Shown: positions 22,593 through 33,796 of the stretch, in pieces
Layout: each line of letters starts with the position of its first letter
Position numbering within the stretch: position 1 is the stretch's first letter
Assembly (NCBI GenBank): GCA_029851415.1
Contig: CM056741.1
Span: forward strand, 65,896,282-65,960,281
Direction: 5' to 3'
DNA from: Eretmocerus hayati
Lineage: Eukaryota > Arthropoda > Insecta > Hymenoptera > Aphelinidae
Length of the DNA: 64,000 nt
Program-made: the position numbers and the translations under genes
The notes under the pieces: model-generated
Told to the model about the DNA's origin: nothing
The model's input: the letters and a program-made list of their open reading frames with translations, nothing else
The model's database searches: none

Positions 22593-23196
22593 TACAGCAC
22601 CGTCCAAAAGTCCTCGATGGGTGATCCCTTGAGTACCCTGACTTGCAACAGCAATAAGTCAAATTCTATGCGTTGTACGAAAATTTTGAAGAAAGCATCT
22701 CACACAGCAGAAAAAATACTAACTTTTACTGGAGATCGATGATTTTCATCGAATATTTTTGAAGGTCCTACACGCTGATGAAAAAATAGAAAATCTAAAA
22801 ATTTTTCACTTCCATTGAGACACCTGCAGTTTCAATGCGAATAAAGATACGGCAATTCTGAAAATAGCATCTTGTAGAGCGGAAAAAATGCTATGTGTAG
22901 CCATTTTTTGATTATTTTTCACGTACCGCGTATGAGAACGTACGAGCTGTCCAAATTCCCAAAATCATTGTTTTTCACTGTTTTCTGTGCCGTTTCCGAT
23001 GATAAACAGTCATTTTGGGTATCTATATTTTTATATTGGATGAAAATCATCAAAACCCAGTAAAAAATAGTAGTTTTTCTGCTCTGTAAGATGCTTTCTT
23101 GAAAATTTTCGTACAACGCATAGAATTTGACTTATTGCTGTTGCAAGTCAGGGTACTCGAGGGTTCACCCATCGAGAACTCTTGGACGGTACTGTA
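22593..23196. mobile_element. 604-bp foldback element downstream of gene B
   Basis: Arms of about 168 bp (22593-22760 and 23029-23196), ends TACAGCACCGTCCAA and inverted TACAGTACCGTCCAA, flanked by TA. It starts 79 nt after the gene B stop codon. Arms contain GTACCCTGACTTGCAACAGC in both copies. Confidence 0.85.
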
Positions 23197-23598
23197 AAAT
23201 GAGTGTGATTGTAAAATCACTTGCTCGCTATGCAATGAATTTGTTGGACTTCACCATGAGGAACTGAGAGAGGATCGGCATATGCATACCCTCGTATGGT
23301 AACAATCACGAAGCTGATCATCGTGGTATCAAGATGTGCTACGAGAGACACTGTCTACATTTTTCTGGTTTACTTTTCACTGTGAATGTCGAAGTATTGG
23401 ACAACTTTATTGGAAATTAAGCGATTCGAAGTTGATCCTATTCTCTAATTGATAGTGTATTTCTTGGTCCTGTACAACTCATATTTTTCTATATACTATT
23501 GTCTCATTGCAATGGTCAACTGCACTTATCAGAGTAACTTACCGTAGAAAAACTTTTCTCTCGGAATTTATTCTATGTTAAAATTGTATTTTGAGCAT

Positions 23599-23604
23599 AA
23601 TAAA
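23599..23604 (+). terminator. Candidate polyadenylation signal, gene B
   Basis: AATAAA about 1.1 kb after the stop. If used, the 604-bp foldback at 22593-23196 would lie inside the 3'UTR. A non-canonical signal closer to the stop is possible. Confidence 0.3.
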
Positions 23605-23848
23605 GATCTCACAAGAACCCAAATTTGCAACCAACGATAAGTTTAATCAATTTGATCAAATTTTAGTGAATCACCCGCCCATACTCACCTCAAATGAGGC
23701 ATTGTATTATAAGCTACCCATCATTCGATAGCTACTCATAAGACCTTGAATTCAGCTTAGGAATGTATCAAACGTTTTGTAAAGTGATTGGTTCAGCTGC
23801 CAGGATGAGTAATTTTTTCAAACGGGATGAGTCCATAAAATTTTTGCA

Positions 23849-23854
23849 TTTATT
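23849..23854 (-). terminator. Candidate polyadenylation signal, gene C
   Basis: AATAAA on the minus strand, about 750 nt past the gene C stop and about 250 nt from the gene B candidate. The two 3' ends may converge here. Confidence 0.25.
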
Positions 23855-24606
23855 ATAACATATGCGATAAAACTAAGCTTCATGATTCTCCCCATTCTTC
23901 CATACTTACACGATCTAATTATTCTATTGTCTTCATAATCGATTCACTCGTCCATTAATCAATTCATGCTTCCAGTCTTCCAATCATACAGTGATAGAAA
24001 AAGCTCACGATGCATTGCAGTTATCTACGTGAAGAATTAAATCAACAATATCCTTAACTTTCACTGGCAATTATGCAGGAATCATCAAAATTATCACCTT
24101 CCATCGCCGATAATTCTTTGACAAAAAGAATCGATAACATGCATTTCTAGTGTATAAAAACGTTAAATTCATAACATAATTACATCTTACAACCTACTTA
24201 CAATAACTAGTTAAGAAGTTGAACAAATACGAATTCTCAATTATTGACTCAAATGAACGACAGAGATGTATCATGCTCTCTTCGTGAAATTTTAATGTCA
24301 TGGGTTCGAGCGAAAATTTTTATGATAAAAAACTCTGCACATTTAAAAAACAAATTAAAATCAGTTGTGAAATAGAACTATCCAATTCATCAAGTCACAA
24401 ATTTAAAACAGGAGTAGAGTTATGAAACCAACAAGTTGTTCTCTTTTGCACATAAAAATCGAAGGTCCTGCTTCGAAGTCCCCGGAACTTGAATGAGGCC
24501 GATCAACGACCGATAGCTTGTTGGCACCTTGGACCTTTTTAAAATACTTTTCATCGTTATCTATTAGTCAGGATCTCCTCATATCGTCTGCTTTTCGGTC
24601 CGAAGT

Positions 24607-24638
24607 TTACTGTTTTTTATAACCATATGAATTTATTG
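24607..24638 (-). CDS. Gene C exon 5, 32-nt terminal micro-exon
   Basis: Acceptor TTTCTGTTTCAG. In phase it reads A-INSYGYKKQ-stop. The Gly-Tyr tail matches the micro-exons of genes A and B, which supports this choice over other acceptors in the interval. Confidence 0.82.
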
Positions 24639-27143
24639 CTGAAACAGAAATCAATTTGTGAATATCTTTTTTCAATTTTCAAGAGAATTCAGTTATTGAG
24701 TGGCGGAACGTACTCGGCGCTGATGGAACCATTCAAATGGAAGAATAGTGTGATTTTTTAATTAACATCTTGAAAAAGAAGATATGATATGGAACGATTC
24801 TAATGATAATTATTCAAAAATTGTATATGCGGTCCTGGATGAACAAGAAATGTTCAATGTTGGAAAAGTTCCTTATGCGTCATAATTGTTCTTACATTGA
24901 ATCAAGATCAGATACAACGGGTTCCATTCTATCTACAAACTTTTGGGAAGCCAGTTGAGTAAATTTGATTGAGTAAATTTGATTAGATGAATATTTACCA
25001 TCATATTCCTGATCGCACATGATGAGAAGCTCGAGCCATTGATTACCCGTCACTCGTGGTATTTGTAGAGTTCCTCCATAACACTCTGGTAAACATTTTG
25101 GTGAGACGTGTTTATGGAGGGACTTGCGATCTTTTCCGTGGAAAATTATCTGTCGGAGAAATTAAATATTAAGAATAGATCGTGCCATCTTCTGTTTAAA
25201 GCAATCGATTGGGAAGTCTGTGAAATCTTGACAAAATTTCATGTAATTTTTAAAAGATGATTTGACTCAAGAATAAAGAAAAAATCAATGGTTGGTGGGA
25301 CGCTTCATGAGGCTAAAATTTATTTTCGTTGATCCGAGCCCATCATCCACGGATCAATGGCGCTGCGAATGGTAATCTTGGATCAACGACTATATTTCGA
25401 AATTTTCAAGATTTTCCGGTGTAGAGACAGCCTACGCAGCAGCGAAACAGATTTATGTTGGAAATTGTGATTAATCGACACGTGGTGAAAAACTTAATAG
25501 ATACATCCAAAGTATTTTTGAGCCTCGTTGCGGAATGAACTTTCATACATAGAATTTTCCCATCCATTTTCAATAGTCTCATCGCAGATCTTGTAGAGTA
25601 ATCGCATAGCACGAAAAATCCGTGCCAATTAACACACTGAATACTCACTCTAGATTTCAGTTTTTCTCTGAGGAAAGGCTTGAATAGCGCAAAGACCATG
25701 TTGAAAATGTACGGTTGATTGACAATGTGGATGTTCTTGATCCTGAGAGGCACTGCATCTTGCAGCCAATCGACTATCCTTTTCGCAAAAGGTGGCGTGA
25801 ATTGCATCGTTTGTGGTAGAGACAAGCCATCCATATCGAATATTACTACGGCTCCAGCAATTTGCGATGTTGGCTCAATCATGGCTGCCTCGAGGTATAG
25901 TACACAGCCCTGTCAAGCAAAAATTTATTTTTGGATTATCAAACGTTATGATCATTCCAAAATATCAATGTTTTCAAGTCTCTATGTGGAGCTTATAAAG
26001 GTTTGTACGGAAAAACCGTGATACAAAAAGAAGATTCTCGTGGTAAATAACAAGTAAGGTGTTACTTACTTGTTATTTACTAAAATAGGGACAAACGTTA
26101 AATTCCATGTCCCTGATATTTGTGAACGGTATGTTTCATTGGGTAAACTTTTGGGAGACTGCAAAGTTTGTGTTCTAAATACTATGTAAAACCCCTTTTG
26201 TATCAGAAATTTCATACAACGTACCTTGAAAACTTCATCGAGAGTTACTTCATTATGCTTCCATTTTTTGCCGAGCTCAATGATCAATATCCGCCGACCA
26301 TGCTGATCGCGGTTGGGTAATACTGTGAGAATGTTGTGCTTGAAGATGTTCTCTTCTCTGCTGGGTTTCAAACCGTCGTAGACGTTGGAATGTTTCACTT
26401 TGAAGCTGTAGTAGTTTTTGACGAGCTTTAGCGCCGATTCAGGATAGTATTTACAGGGTCGTAAAAATCTAATGAGCCACGCATCGTTGTCCAGAGGGCA
26501 CTTTAGGTCAGTTTCAGCTGAAACATGGCATAACAGAGTGGTAAGTGAAGTTGTTCTTTAAGGCCACGTCGGATACCGGCATTGTTGGCTTTCGAGATTA
26601 TTCGATGAATTTTCAAGATATCGCGGATACTAAAGTCACTGCCGATTCCCTGAAACGTCTAGAATTGGCAATGACTATAATATTTGTGATATCTCAAAAA
26701 TTCATTGAAAATTTTCAAAATTCGACAATGTCGGTGAGTATGCAATGAGGATAGGACTCCGACATCACCTTAATAGAGTTTCATTCAATTAAAATTTGGT
26801 GATTGAAATAGGCTGGCTCAGGCAATCTTATAGGTTGATGATTACAGCTCATGGAATAAATACATTTTTGAACAACCTTGTGAGGGTTTTGAAGGAAAAC
26901 TGTAGGCCTTGATGAGAAAGATGAAAACGTGTGTAAACAGATTTCTTGAGAACAAAAAATGTCATCAGGTATACCTTTGAGGAGCTCTCGGAGGTCAGCT
27001 ACGGCTTTCTTCTGTACCTCTGGAGTTTCCCGGAGCTCTTTGCGAGCCATCTCTTGGACTTCGGCACTGGGAGGACCTAGTTCGAATTCCAGGGTGAAGT
27101 CACCCAATTTGAGCCGTGGCATCACCTCCATGTTGGTCAGCAT
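24607..27143 (-). CDS. Gene C: diverged CRAL-TRIO domain lipid-transfer protein, 5 exons
   Basis: Spliced coding sequence on the minus strand: 27143-26975, 26517-26225, 25909-25649, 25149-24999, 24638-24607; 906 nt, 301 residues plus TAA, with GT..AG junctions throughout. It has CRAL-TRIO N (ARKELRETPEVQKKAVADLR, then WLIRFLRPCKYYPESALKLV) and CRAL-TRIO (ILIIELGKKWKHNEVTLDEV; VVIFDMDGLSLPQTMQF; IHIVNQPYIFNMVFALFKP; LPECYGG). Lys-Lys of the LPKKYGG box is replaced by Glu-Cys. The intron pattern differs from A and B: exons 2 and 3 are fused, a new intron follows VFK, the QVSG intron is absent, and the next intron lies after KLKSR. The role is presumed intracellular carriage of a hydrophobic ligand. 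An acceptor (CTGTTACAG) 5 nt upstream of the ATG implies at least one upstream non-coding exon. Confidence 0.93.
24999..25149 (-). CDS. Gene C exon 4
   Basis: Acceptor TCCGACAG and donor ATG|GTAAAT, phase-1 end. It reads IIFHGKDRKSLHKHVSPKC, then LPECYGG and LLIMCDQEYD. It is homologous to exon 5 of A and B after IYFHG. Confidence 0.9.
25649..25909 (-). CDS. Gene C exon 3
   Basis: Acceptor GCTTGACAG and donor AGA|GTGAGT, phase 0. It encodes GCVLYLEAAMIEPTSQIAGA, the core strand VVIFDMDGLSL and the gate helix through FKPFLREKLKSR. In A and B an intron splits the EPKTQ|VSG position; here it is continuous. Confidence 0.93.
26225..26517 (-). CDS. Gene C exon 2
   Basis: Acceptor ATGTTTCAG and donor AAG|GTACGT. 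It encodes ETDLKCPLDNDAWLIRFLRP through TLDEVFK. It corresponds to exon 2 plus most of exon 3 of genes A and B with no intron between them. Confidence 0.92.
26975..27143 (-). CDS. Gene C exon 1 (first coding exon)
   Basis: Begins MLTNMEVMPRLKLGDF; a second in-frame ATG at residue 5 is possible. Ends at donor AAG|GTATAC, phase 1. The acceptor at 27149-27157 sits just before the start codon, so transcription begins further upstream. It shares RKELRETPE with genes A and B. Confidence 0.9.
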
Positions 27144-27157
27144 TGTTTCTGTAACAG

Positions 27158-30100
27158 AGTAACATTTGCCGTGAGACTTTGTATTGTAAAAGATATTCAT
27201 TGGATAGATCAATGATTTATGGGATGAATCAATACTGTGGGATCAGTTTTGGGATTGATGGATGGATCAAGTTTTTTTATCTCCACCAAAATTAAAACTA
27301 CAACATTCCTCTAGAAATAACTCTCATGTGAGAAAAATTGTTATGAACTATTGAGCAAGACGGAGGTTATGTGCAAGACATGTTCATAACCGGAAGATAT
27401 GTTTTCTTTTCGCATCTTACTCGAGGATCTTGGTGATGTATTATTTTGTTCAATAATTTCATTACAACCGCGTCAAGTAAGAATAGTATTCTCAATTTTT
27501 TGCGCGCTTTCTGTGGGGAGATTTTCTAATTTTCATCAAAAGTACAGAGATTCGGCAATCATACGATTGATGAATTTTAGAATGATATCCTTACAATGTG
27601 ATGGGGTGGAAAATTTCCCGGCCGGAATCATTCTTGATTATCATTTCCAAGAACCTTAACCATGTTTTTGCTCGAATATTCATATCTCTGAGTTGACAAA
27701 TTATTATGTATATTTCGATTCAACATATCACCCAGTGAAGAGTTTAATATTTTTTAAATTGTGCTTAGCTTGCAACTGATTTGATAAATCATCTAATCTC
27801 TATAATAATGAATTGAGGTGATTTTTGTGAGGTATTGGATTCGGATAACGTTTAGCTTTTGTTTTCTGCTACTCAATTTTGGACCCTCTGCCCTATGGGT
27901 GCTACTGGATGACTAGTATCTCATGAATCCGTCTAATGGTCATCTTACGATTGCTACATGAATTTCTATAGAATCAATTTCTAACAATCAATCCAACTTT
28001 ACATAGCCCATACGTATATTTTGCCAAACTCTAGGAATATGAACTAATTCCGAAATCGTGAATAAACCAAACATAAATGGAAATCTTCCGCATGCATGAA
28101 TAAATGAGAAAAAGAGCCATTCGACGCTATCGGTGACTCGGTCTTTCTGCAACGAGTCATCACATCCCGAGCTATCACATCCCGTGTCAAGAAGTGCTGA
28201 CGAGCCATATCGAGGCACCACATCATCGGTTCTCCAATCCGATGTGTCCTATCTCGCCTGCTGGTCTTTTCAAAGCTTCGCGCGCTGAGAACAACATCGA
28301 GCGTTGCAAATGACGCAATAACGTAATAGTAGTTGTGATGCGCTCATCGACGTATTCGATTTCTATAGATATGTACACGTGGTGCTCATTGAATATAGTC
28401 TTTCATTCAAGCTCGACCCGATTGCACCAAGATTTAGCTATCACACACGCATACTTAGATATCTATACGAGTATCTATACGCTCACACTCGCATAAATGC
28501 ATCGAGGCCTATACATATCTGCGAATCGATCGGTGCAACGAGAGCCTATACACCGTATAGTACATGGATGTAAATAAGGCATGACCTCTCAGATATACAG
28601 TGGTGGCGACAAAGCGAGCTTTTAGGTGTCGAATAGTTCACCCCTAGATATCGTATCTTGCTTTGCAATTGCACCCTGTGAATGTGCTCTACAGGCGTTG
28701 ACATTTGCAGCTATGGGTCGATTGGATATGCTATCCGGGACACGTGAGTGAAACATGGATTTTATTCAGTATATCATTCTGCAAGCACGCAAAAGCTCGC
28801 ATCCGCGACGACAACATCAGGCCGCGTGCTCTCTTATCACAAAAAAGCACAAGTGCAATCGGGCAAGCGATATTCAAAACTGTATGATAGAATAATCATC
28901 TTCCTAGCCGGCCATCATTGCCGTAATCATGCGGCTCGAGATCCGGCCTAATCGAAGGACTACTTTTATCCCCCTTCTTTCCATCGTCTGGAAAGCATTT
29001 TTTGACACTGCTGCTGCTGCTGCTCCATCAAGCGACCGACCACTTTTTTAAATCGCAAAGATCACATCGCTATTATCAGAAAACGTTTTTGCTCGCGTTT
29101 TTGCCAACCCATTCTACCCATCGTCCATCTTTACTCATGAAAAACGAGTCCTGCGTATAAACGTGAAGGATGAGCGTCTCTGACGTAAGTAAATATTTGA
29201 ATTTTGCTTTTTCCATCTCCTGCTCTCCCACTCTTTGATACTCCGTTCTTCATTTTCGGTAATTTTTTATAATAAGAGAAGCGCCTCGACTAGTTTTTTT
29301 GATATCAGGAAAACAAATATCCGCCGAGGAGATGAAAAAATTGCCGTATCCTTCGGGTCGTACGTGAGGAGAGATACAGAGTCGACGAAAAAAAGTTATC
29401 AGGCTTGCAAGGCTGTTTGTTTATCTGCGAATCGTTATAAAAAAGACTGATGATTTAGCGTAAGTGTACGAGCTGGTATACAATACAGTATCCACTTGGA
29501 CAGTCAGTTTTTTTTTTTTTTTTTACTCAAAGACTCGAATCTCTGTTATGCTGACTCATCTTGAGTCACGTTGTTGTGATAGTGTGTGCTATTATTTTAT
29601 ATGCAAATCGATAGCCGATACAACGCGATCGAGATATCCTCCGAAAGAAGATCGCTTATTCTGAGCTCATCATTGACAAAGGCATGTTTCGACACAAAGA
29701 TGTGGAAATTACAACTTTGTGACCGCGTTAGTAGACGTCGATCCTTTCATCATCTGTGGAAGGAAATTAAAAATTCGCTATTAGAGATGACCATTTTCAT
29801 GCACAGAATTTCGGAATGATGGGAGTAGATCGTTGCGAGCTTGAACCAACGATTTTTTACAAACAGAAAATCACAAAAGTCATCATAAGTACCTGACGAT
29901 GAATCTGTGTCGAATCAATTTGAGACTAGAGCTCAAATTTCATGGGAACAATCTTATACGAGGATTTAGATAAATTTTTCCCAAGTTTCACCACTCAGAA
30001 GGTTTTGGACGGAAATTGTGATCATTCTATTTTGATTAATAGTTGTTTTCAAAAGTCCGAAAGTCAAGTACAAGTCACTATGTAGGAAGTCAGGCGAGAG

Positions 30101-31689
30101 CTTTGGTAAATGCTCGGAAAACTGGTTTTTTAATCTACGTATTTATATTTATATTTATATTTCTGGTTTTTGTGATAAAAAGACATATTCGGATGAGACG
30201 AATCATACCTGCTCCCGAGGATCCTTTAATCATGTCCATGAGGAAAATGTTTGCGATGCTGATTTTGATAGTGTAGTGTATGATGTAGCAATTCTCAAAG
30301 ACAGTTTTTCGGACGTATCTTGTTTCAATTGAAAGATACTCAAATTTCCAGAACAACAACTCACATATAATCACAGAAAGATCCCCCACTGCGATCAAGA
30401 TTACGCATCCATTCAAAAACTTTGCACAAAAAAAACATTAATTGTACCTGGATACAAAAGAACTTATTAGCTCCAAAATTTATAATTCACCGGTTATCTG
30501 GAATATTGTCAGCAGAGCAACCACTCCTTTGAAGGACCACAACATGCACTTTTTCATGTATCAATCCGTGTGATTTACTATGACAACTCTATCCTAATCC
30601 ATCACTTGAACTTCACCCAGTTAACTATGCACAACTGGCTAAACTAGTAATACGGAGGAGTATTTATATTCAGAATCTATTGGTGCTTAGATATGCACAA
30701 CAAATTGCGTTGATAAGCCATCTCATCTTCACTCAAATTGATAACGAGATAGAACGTGACCCACTGCTCTGCCTTCACTTGTGGACTGACCGTAGTCAAT
30801 AGTTTGTCCCAAATGCGCATCGCTTGGTGATTTTCCTGAACTGATAGTAGACTGTAGATGACTGTTCAAAGATTCAGATCTTTTCCGATAAATAAGCCAA
30901 AAACATTTCTCAGATAGGGGCAAAAGGACAAATAATCCATTGATTTGATTCAAAATTGCGTACATCTGTGGTGAGTTCGACGAATTTTCTGTTTTGGGAT
31001 GAAAAAATCATATAGTCAACGAGGCTCGACAAGAATTTAATTTTTCGTACGTGTAGAAAGCACCAAGTAGATAGCTTCCCCATTACCTATCCTCCCATGG
31101 AGTAGTAACCCTTATATTTTTAGCAATAGCGATACTGGTACTCGACTCTCTTCACTAAATTCAGTCAATTTTTTTATCTTGTACCAAAATAATGCCTCAT
31201 TCGATAATGAAAAGGCGATCGATATTTTCTTTAGAAACACGTGTGGGAGCATTTCCAGTTTAATCCGAATTGCCCAAAACATTCATGTAATTTTAATATT
31301 GGACCTTGTTTCGTGTGACCAACACGCTACATTACTAACAGAGACCCTATTCGCTACATAACGATGAATACCTCAAATGAAATTATTAGTTACATATGAT
31401 CGTGTTGAACCAAATACTAATTGAAATCATGCTGGAACCAACTCACGAAAAGGGAACGCATCTATCATGGATGCTGATATTGTGGGTTTCATGAGATTGT
31501 CATTTAATAATTGTGGCTATGAATTCCTCTGACTTGGAAAATTCAATGTTCACATAGATCTAAAACGACCAGCTACAAAAATTGCTCAAACGATTGCCAT
31601 ACATCATCCTAAATCAGAATTGATCAATGATAAACATCAGGTTTTGGTGTAATCTGAACTTACACAGTGAAGATCATCAGTTTTATACG
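27158..31689. other. No recognised coding gene; possible regulatory DNA at 28.1-29.4 kb
   Basis: The 28.1-29.4 kb part is richer in CpG and in mixed-base sequence than its neighbours and contains (CTG)6 at 29007-29024 and T17 at 29508-29524. ATGAGCGTCTCTGAC|GTAAGT at 29170 resembles a tiny start exon but lacks partners. The rest is AT-rich without motifs. Confidence 0.3.
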
Positions 31690-33005
31690 TCAATTAGTGA
31701 AACAATTAAATCGGATGCTTTACGAGTATTTTGCGTCGTTCATCGACAACGTTCTGATGACTTATTTGTCATCCTCGTCATATCGAAAAATCTTTTGACG
31801 TACAGATATGTAATTATCTGGACTTGAAACATTTCTTTCACATATAATCGACTAAATACCGTCGACTGCACTTTCTTACATTTTCTCAAATCCTAACGTC
31901 AGATCCCGAAGTCACAATCACTTGTTGATGAGGTTACATCCAAAAACTGGAAAATATACATTGGCCGACTCTACAACCTCGCGCTGGACGCGCTGCGCGG
32001 GCCGCGCTGTTCGCACGAATAGCGTAGTTTGTCTGCACCGGCACTATGTCTCTAATCTCTTGGTGCCCTTAGTTGTATTTAAAATATCCGCATACTCTAT
32101 TCCGACGTAAAATTTAACGAGAAATACGATAAAGATATCATATTCGAGGTTTAAAGTGTCTCTCACGTAGTATTAACGATTTTTTGGGAAAACCATTGAC
32201 ACCATGCAGGGAGTGACTTATAGCTCAAATCTGATATTTTTATCGTATTCCTCGTCAAATTTTACGTCAAAATGGTCTATTCGGATCTTTCAAATGCAAC
32301 TAAGGACACCAAGAGATTAGTGGCATGCAGCCGGTGTATCCGAATAATGGTATTGGCGCTTAACGCGCTGCGCGCGCTGTTCGCGCGAATACCGTATTTT
32401 GGCTGCACCAGCAGTATGCCGCTAATATCTTGATGCCTTGTTGCATTTGAAATATCTGAACACACCATTTCGACGTAGAATTTGACGAGGAATACGATGA
32501 AAATATCAGATTTGAGCTACAAGTCAACCCCAGCACGGTATAGGTCATTTCTTTAAGACTCGTATAATATTAAGCAAGGGACATTGTAAAGCTCAAAATT
32601 GATATGTTTATCGTATTTCTCGTCAAATTTTACGTCGAAATGGCGTATTCTGATGTTTCAAATACAACTAAAGACACCAAGGGATTAGAGACATAGTGCC
32701 GGTGCTGACAAACTACGCTATTCGCGCGCGCAGCGCGTCCAGCGCGAAGTTGTAGAGTCAGCCATTGATGTGCGTGGATGTATGACGTTCGAATTTGAGA
32801 AAATGTAAGAAGTTGCGATCGACGATATTTAGTCAATTATATGTGAAAGAAATTTCATAAAAACCAGAATCACATATCTGTACGTCAAATGATTTTTTTG
32901 GCATGATGAGGATGACAAACAAGTAGTCGAAAAGTTGTCGATAAACGAAGCGAGTCACTTGTAAAGCAACCGATTTTTTGTTCTACTAATTGATCTTACC
33001 ACCAG
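31690..33005. repeat. 1.3-kb palindrome with an element at its core
   Basis: Left arm about 31690-32155 and right arm about 32590-33005 pair, and an inner pair 32160-32345 / 32385-32530 also matches, so nearly the whole segment folds back on a centre near 32360. Inside are TIR-like ends GGCYGACTCTACAAC followed by CGCGCTGGACGCGCTGCGCG at 31968 and inverted near 32763, the same family as 19956-20805. Sequence outside these ends is palindromic too. Confidence 0.75.
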
Positions 33006-33138
33006 TGAAATTTACAAAATAATCATCCGATTTTGTACATCCACGATACCACCATCGTTCTCAACATCCACGTTGATACACAAGGAGAATAACCGACAAA
33101 GCGGGTCACAAAATCGGCGTTTCCACGCCTAAAGGTGG

Positions 33139-33357
33139 AAATAGTATTTTTCGATTCGAGGGTGGGAAGTTTGGTTTTGCTTTTCGAGTGATTGTTTTCG
33201 GCCCGAGCTCTGGCGAGGGTCGAAATTAGCACGAGTAAAGCAAAAAAACTTCACGCCTGAGTATCGAAATACGTTTTTCGATCGACTGGGCGTAAAAGGA
33301 ACATAAACTACCGTGCGTAAAGCAGTGCTTTACGCACAGTCGATCGAAAAATAGTAT
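33139..33357 (+). mobile_element. ATAGTATTTTTCGAT family, copy 2
   Basis: About 217 bp with matching ends ATAGTATTTTTCGAT and ATCGAAAAATAGTAT. It carries the GCCCGAGCTCTGGCGAGGGT core and, near its right end, the odd palindrome GTGCGTAAAGCA-G-TGCTT... Confidence 0.85.
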
Positions 33358-33631
33358 ACGCACCCAAGTTGCGATATTGACTTCAACATCAGGTGTTCAT
33401 ACAATCGAATTCTTGTGTTGAGATCTTCTCGATATGCCCATGTGAGAAATATGCTATATTCGAAATACTGGACATGATTTTCAATCAAGAATCTCAAATA
33501 AGTTTGAAGACATCTTTGAAATGTCAAAGCATCAAAGACATCAGCCACCGAAACAGCTCATATTTGAATTTACAGAGCTATCCTCGTGATGTAGTTCTTA
33601 TTCAAGTGTCTACGGATTTTTCAATGTGCAG

Positions 33632-33796
33632 GTCGCACGGCAGTTTTCCTTCACTTTTCACCCAGTCGATCAAAAAACGTATTTCGATACTCGGGCGTGA
33701 AGGTTTTTTTGATATATACCCGTACTAATTTCGGCCCGAGACCTTCACTCGAAAAGCAAAACCAAACTTCCCACCCTTGAATCGAAAAATACTATT
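33632..33796 (-). mobile_element. ATAGTATTTTTCGAT family, copy 3 (inverted, truncated)
   Basis: Reverse-oriented relative of copy 2, so the pair forms a foldback across 33139-33796. The core is partly deleted, and the inner end stops at GTGCGACC where copy 2 continues into its terminal palindrome. Confidence 0.8.

Larger units (their letters stand above)
23197..24606. other. Convergent intergenic region of genes B and C
   Basis: AT-rich, with no coding signal. It carries the candidate AATAAA hexamers for both genes. Confidence 0.4.

Noticed and set aside
24481..24540. Alternative last exon for gene C (reading GPRCQQAIGR-stop)
   Set aside because: The acceptor at 24639 gives the family Gly-Tyr tail and has a far better pyrimidine tract.
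26781..26974. Read-through of gene C exon 1 into IPDDIFCSQ...
   Set aside because: It follows a proper donor; the CRAL-TRIO N sequence continues at 26517 in the right phase.
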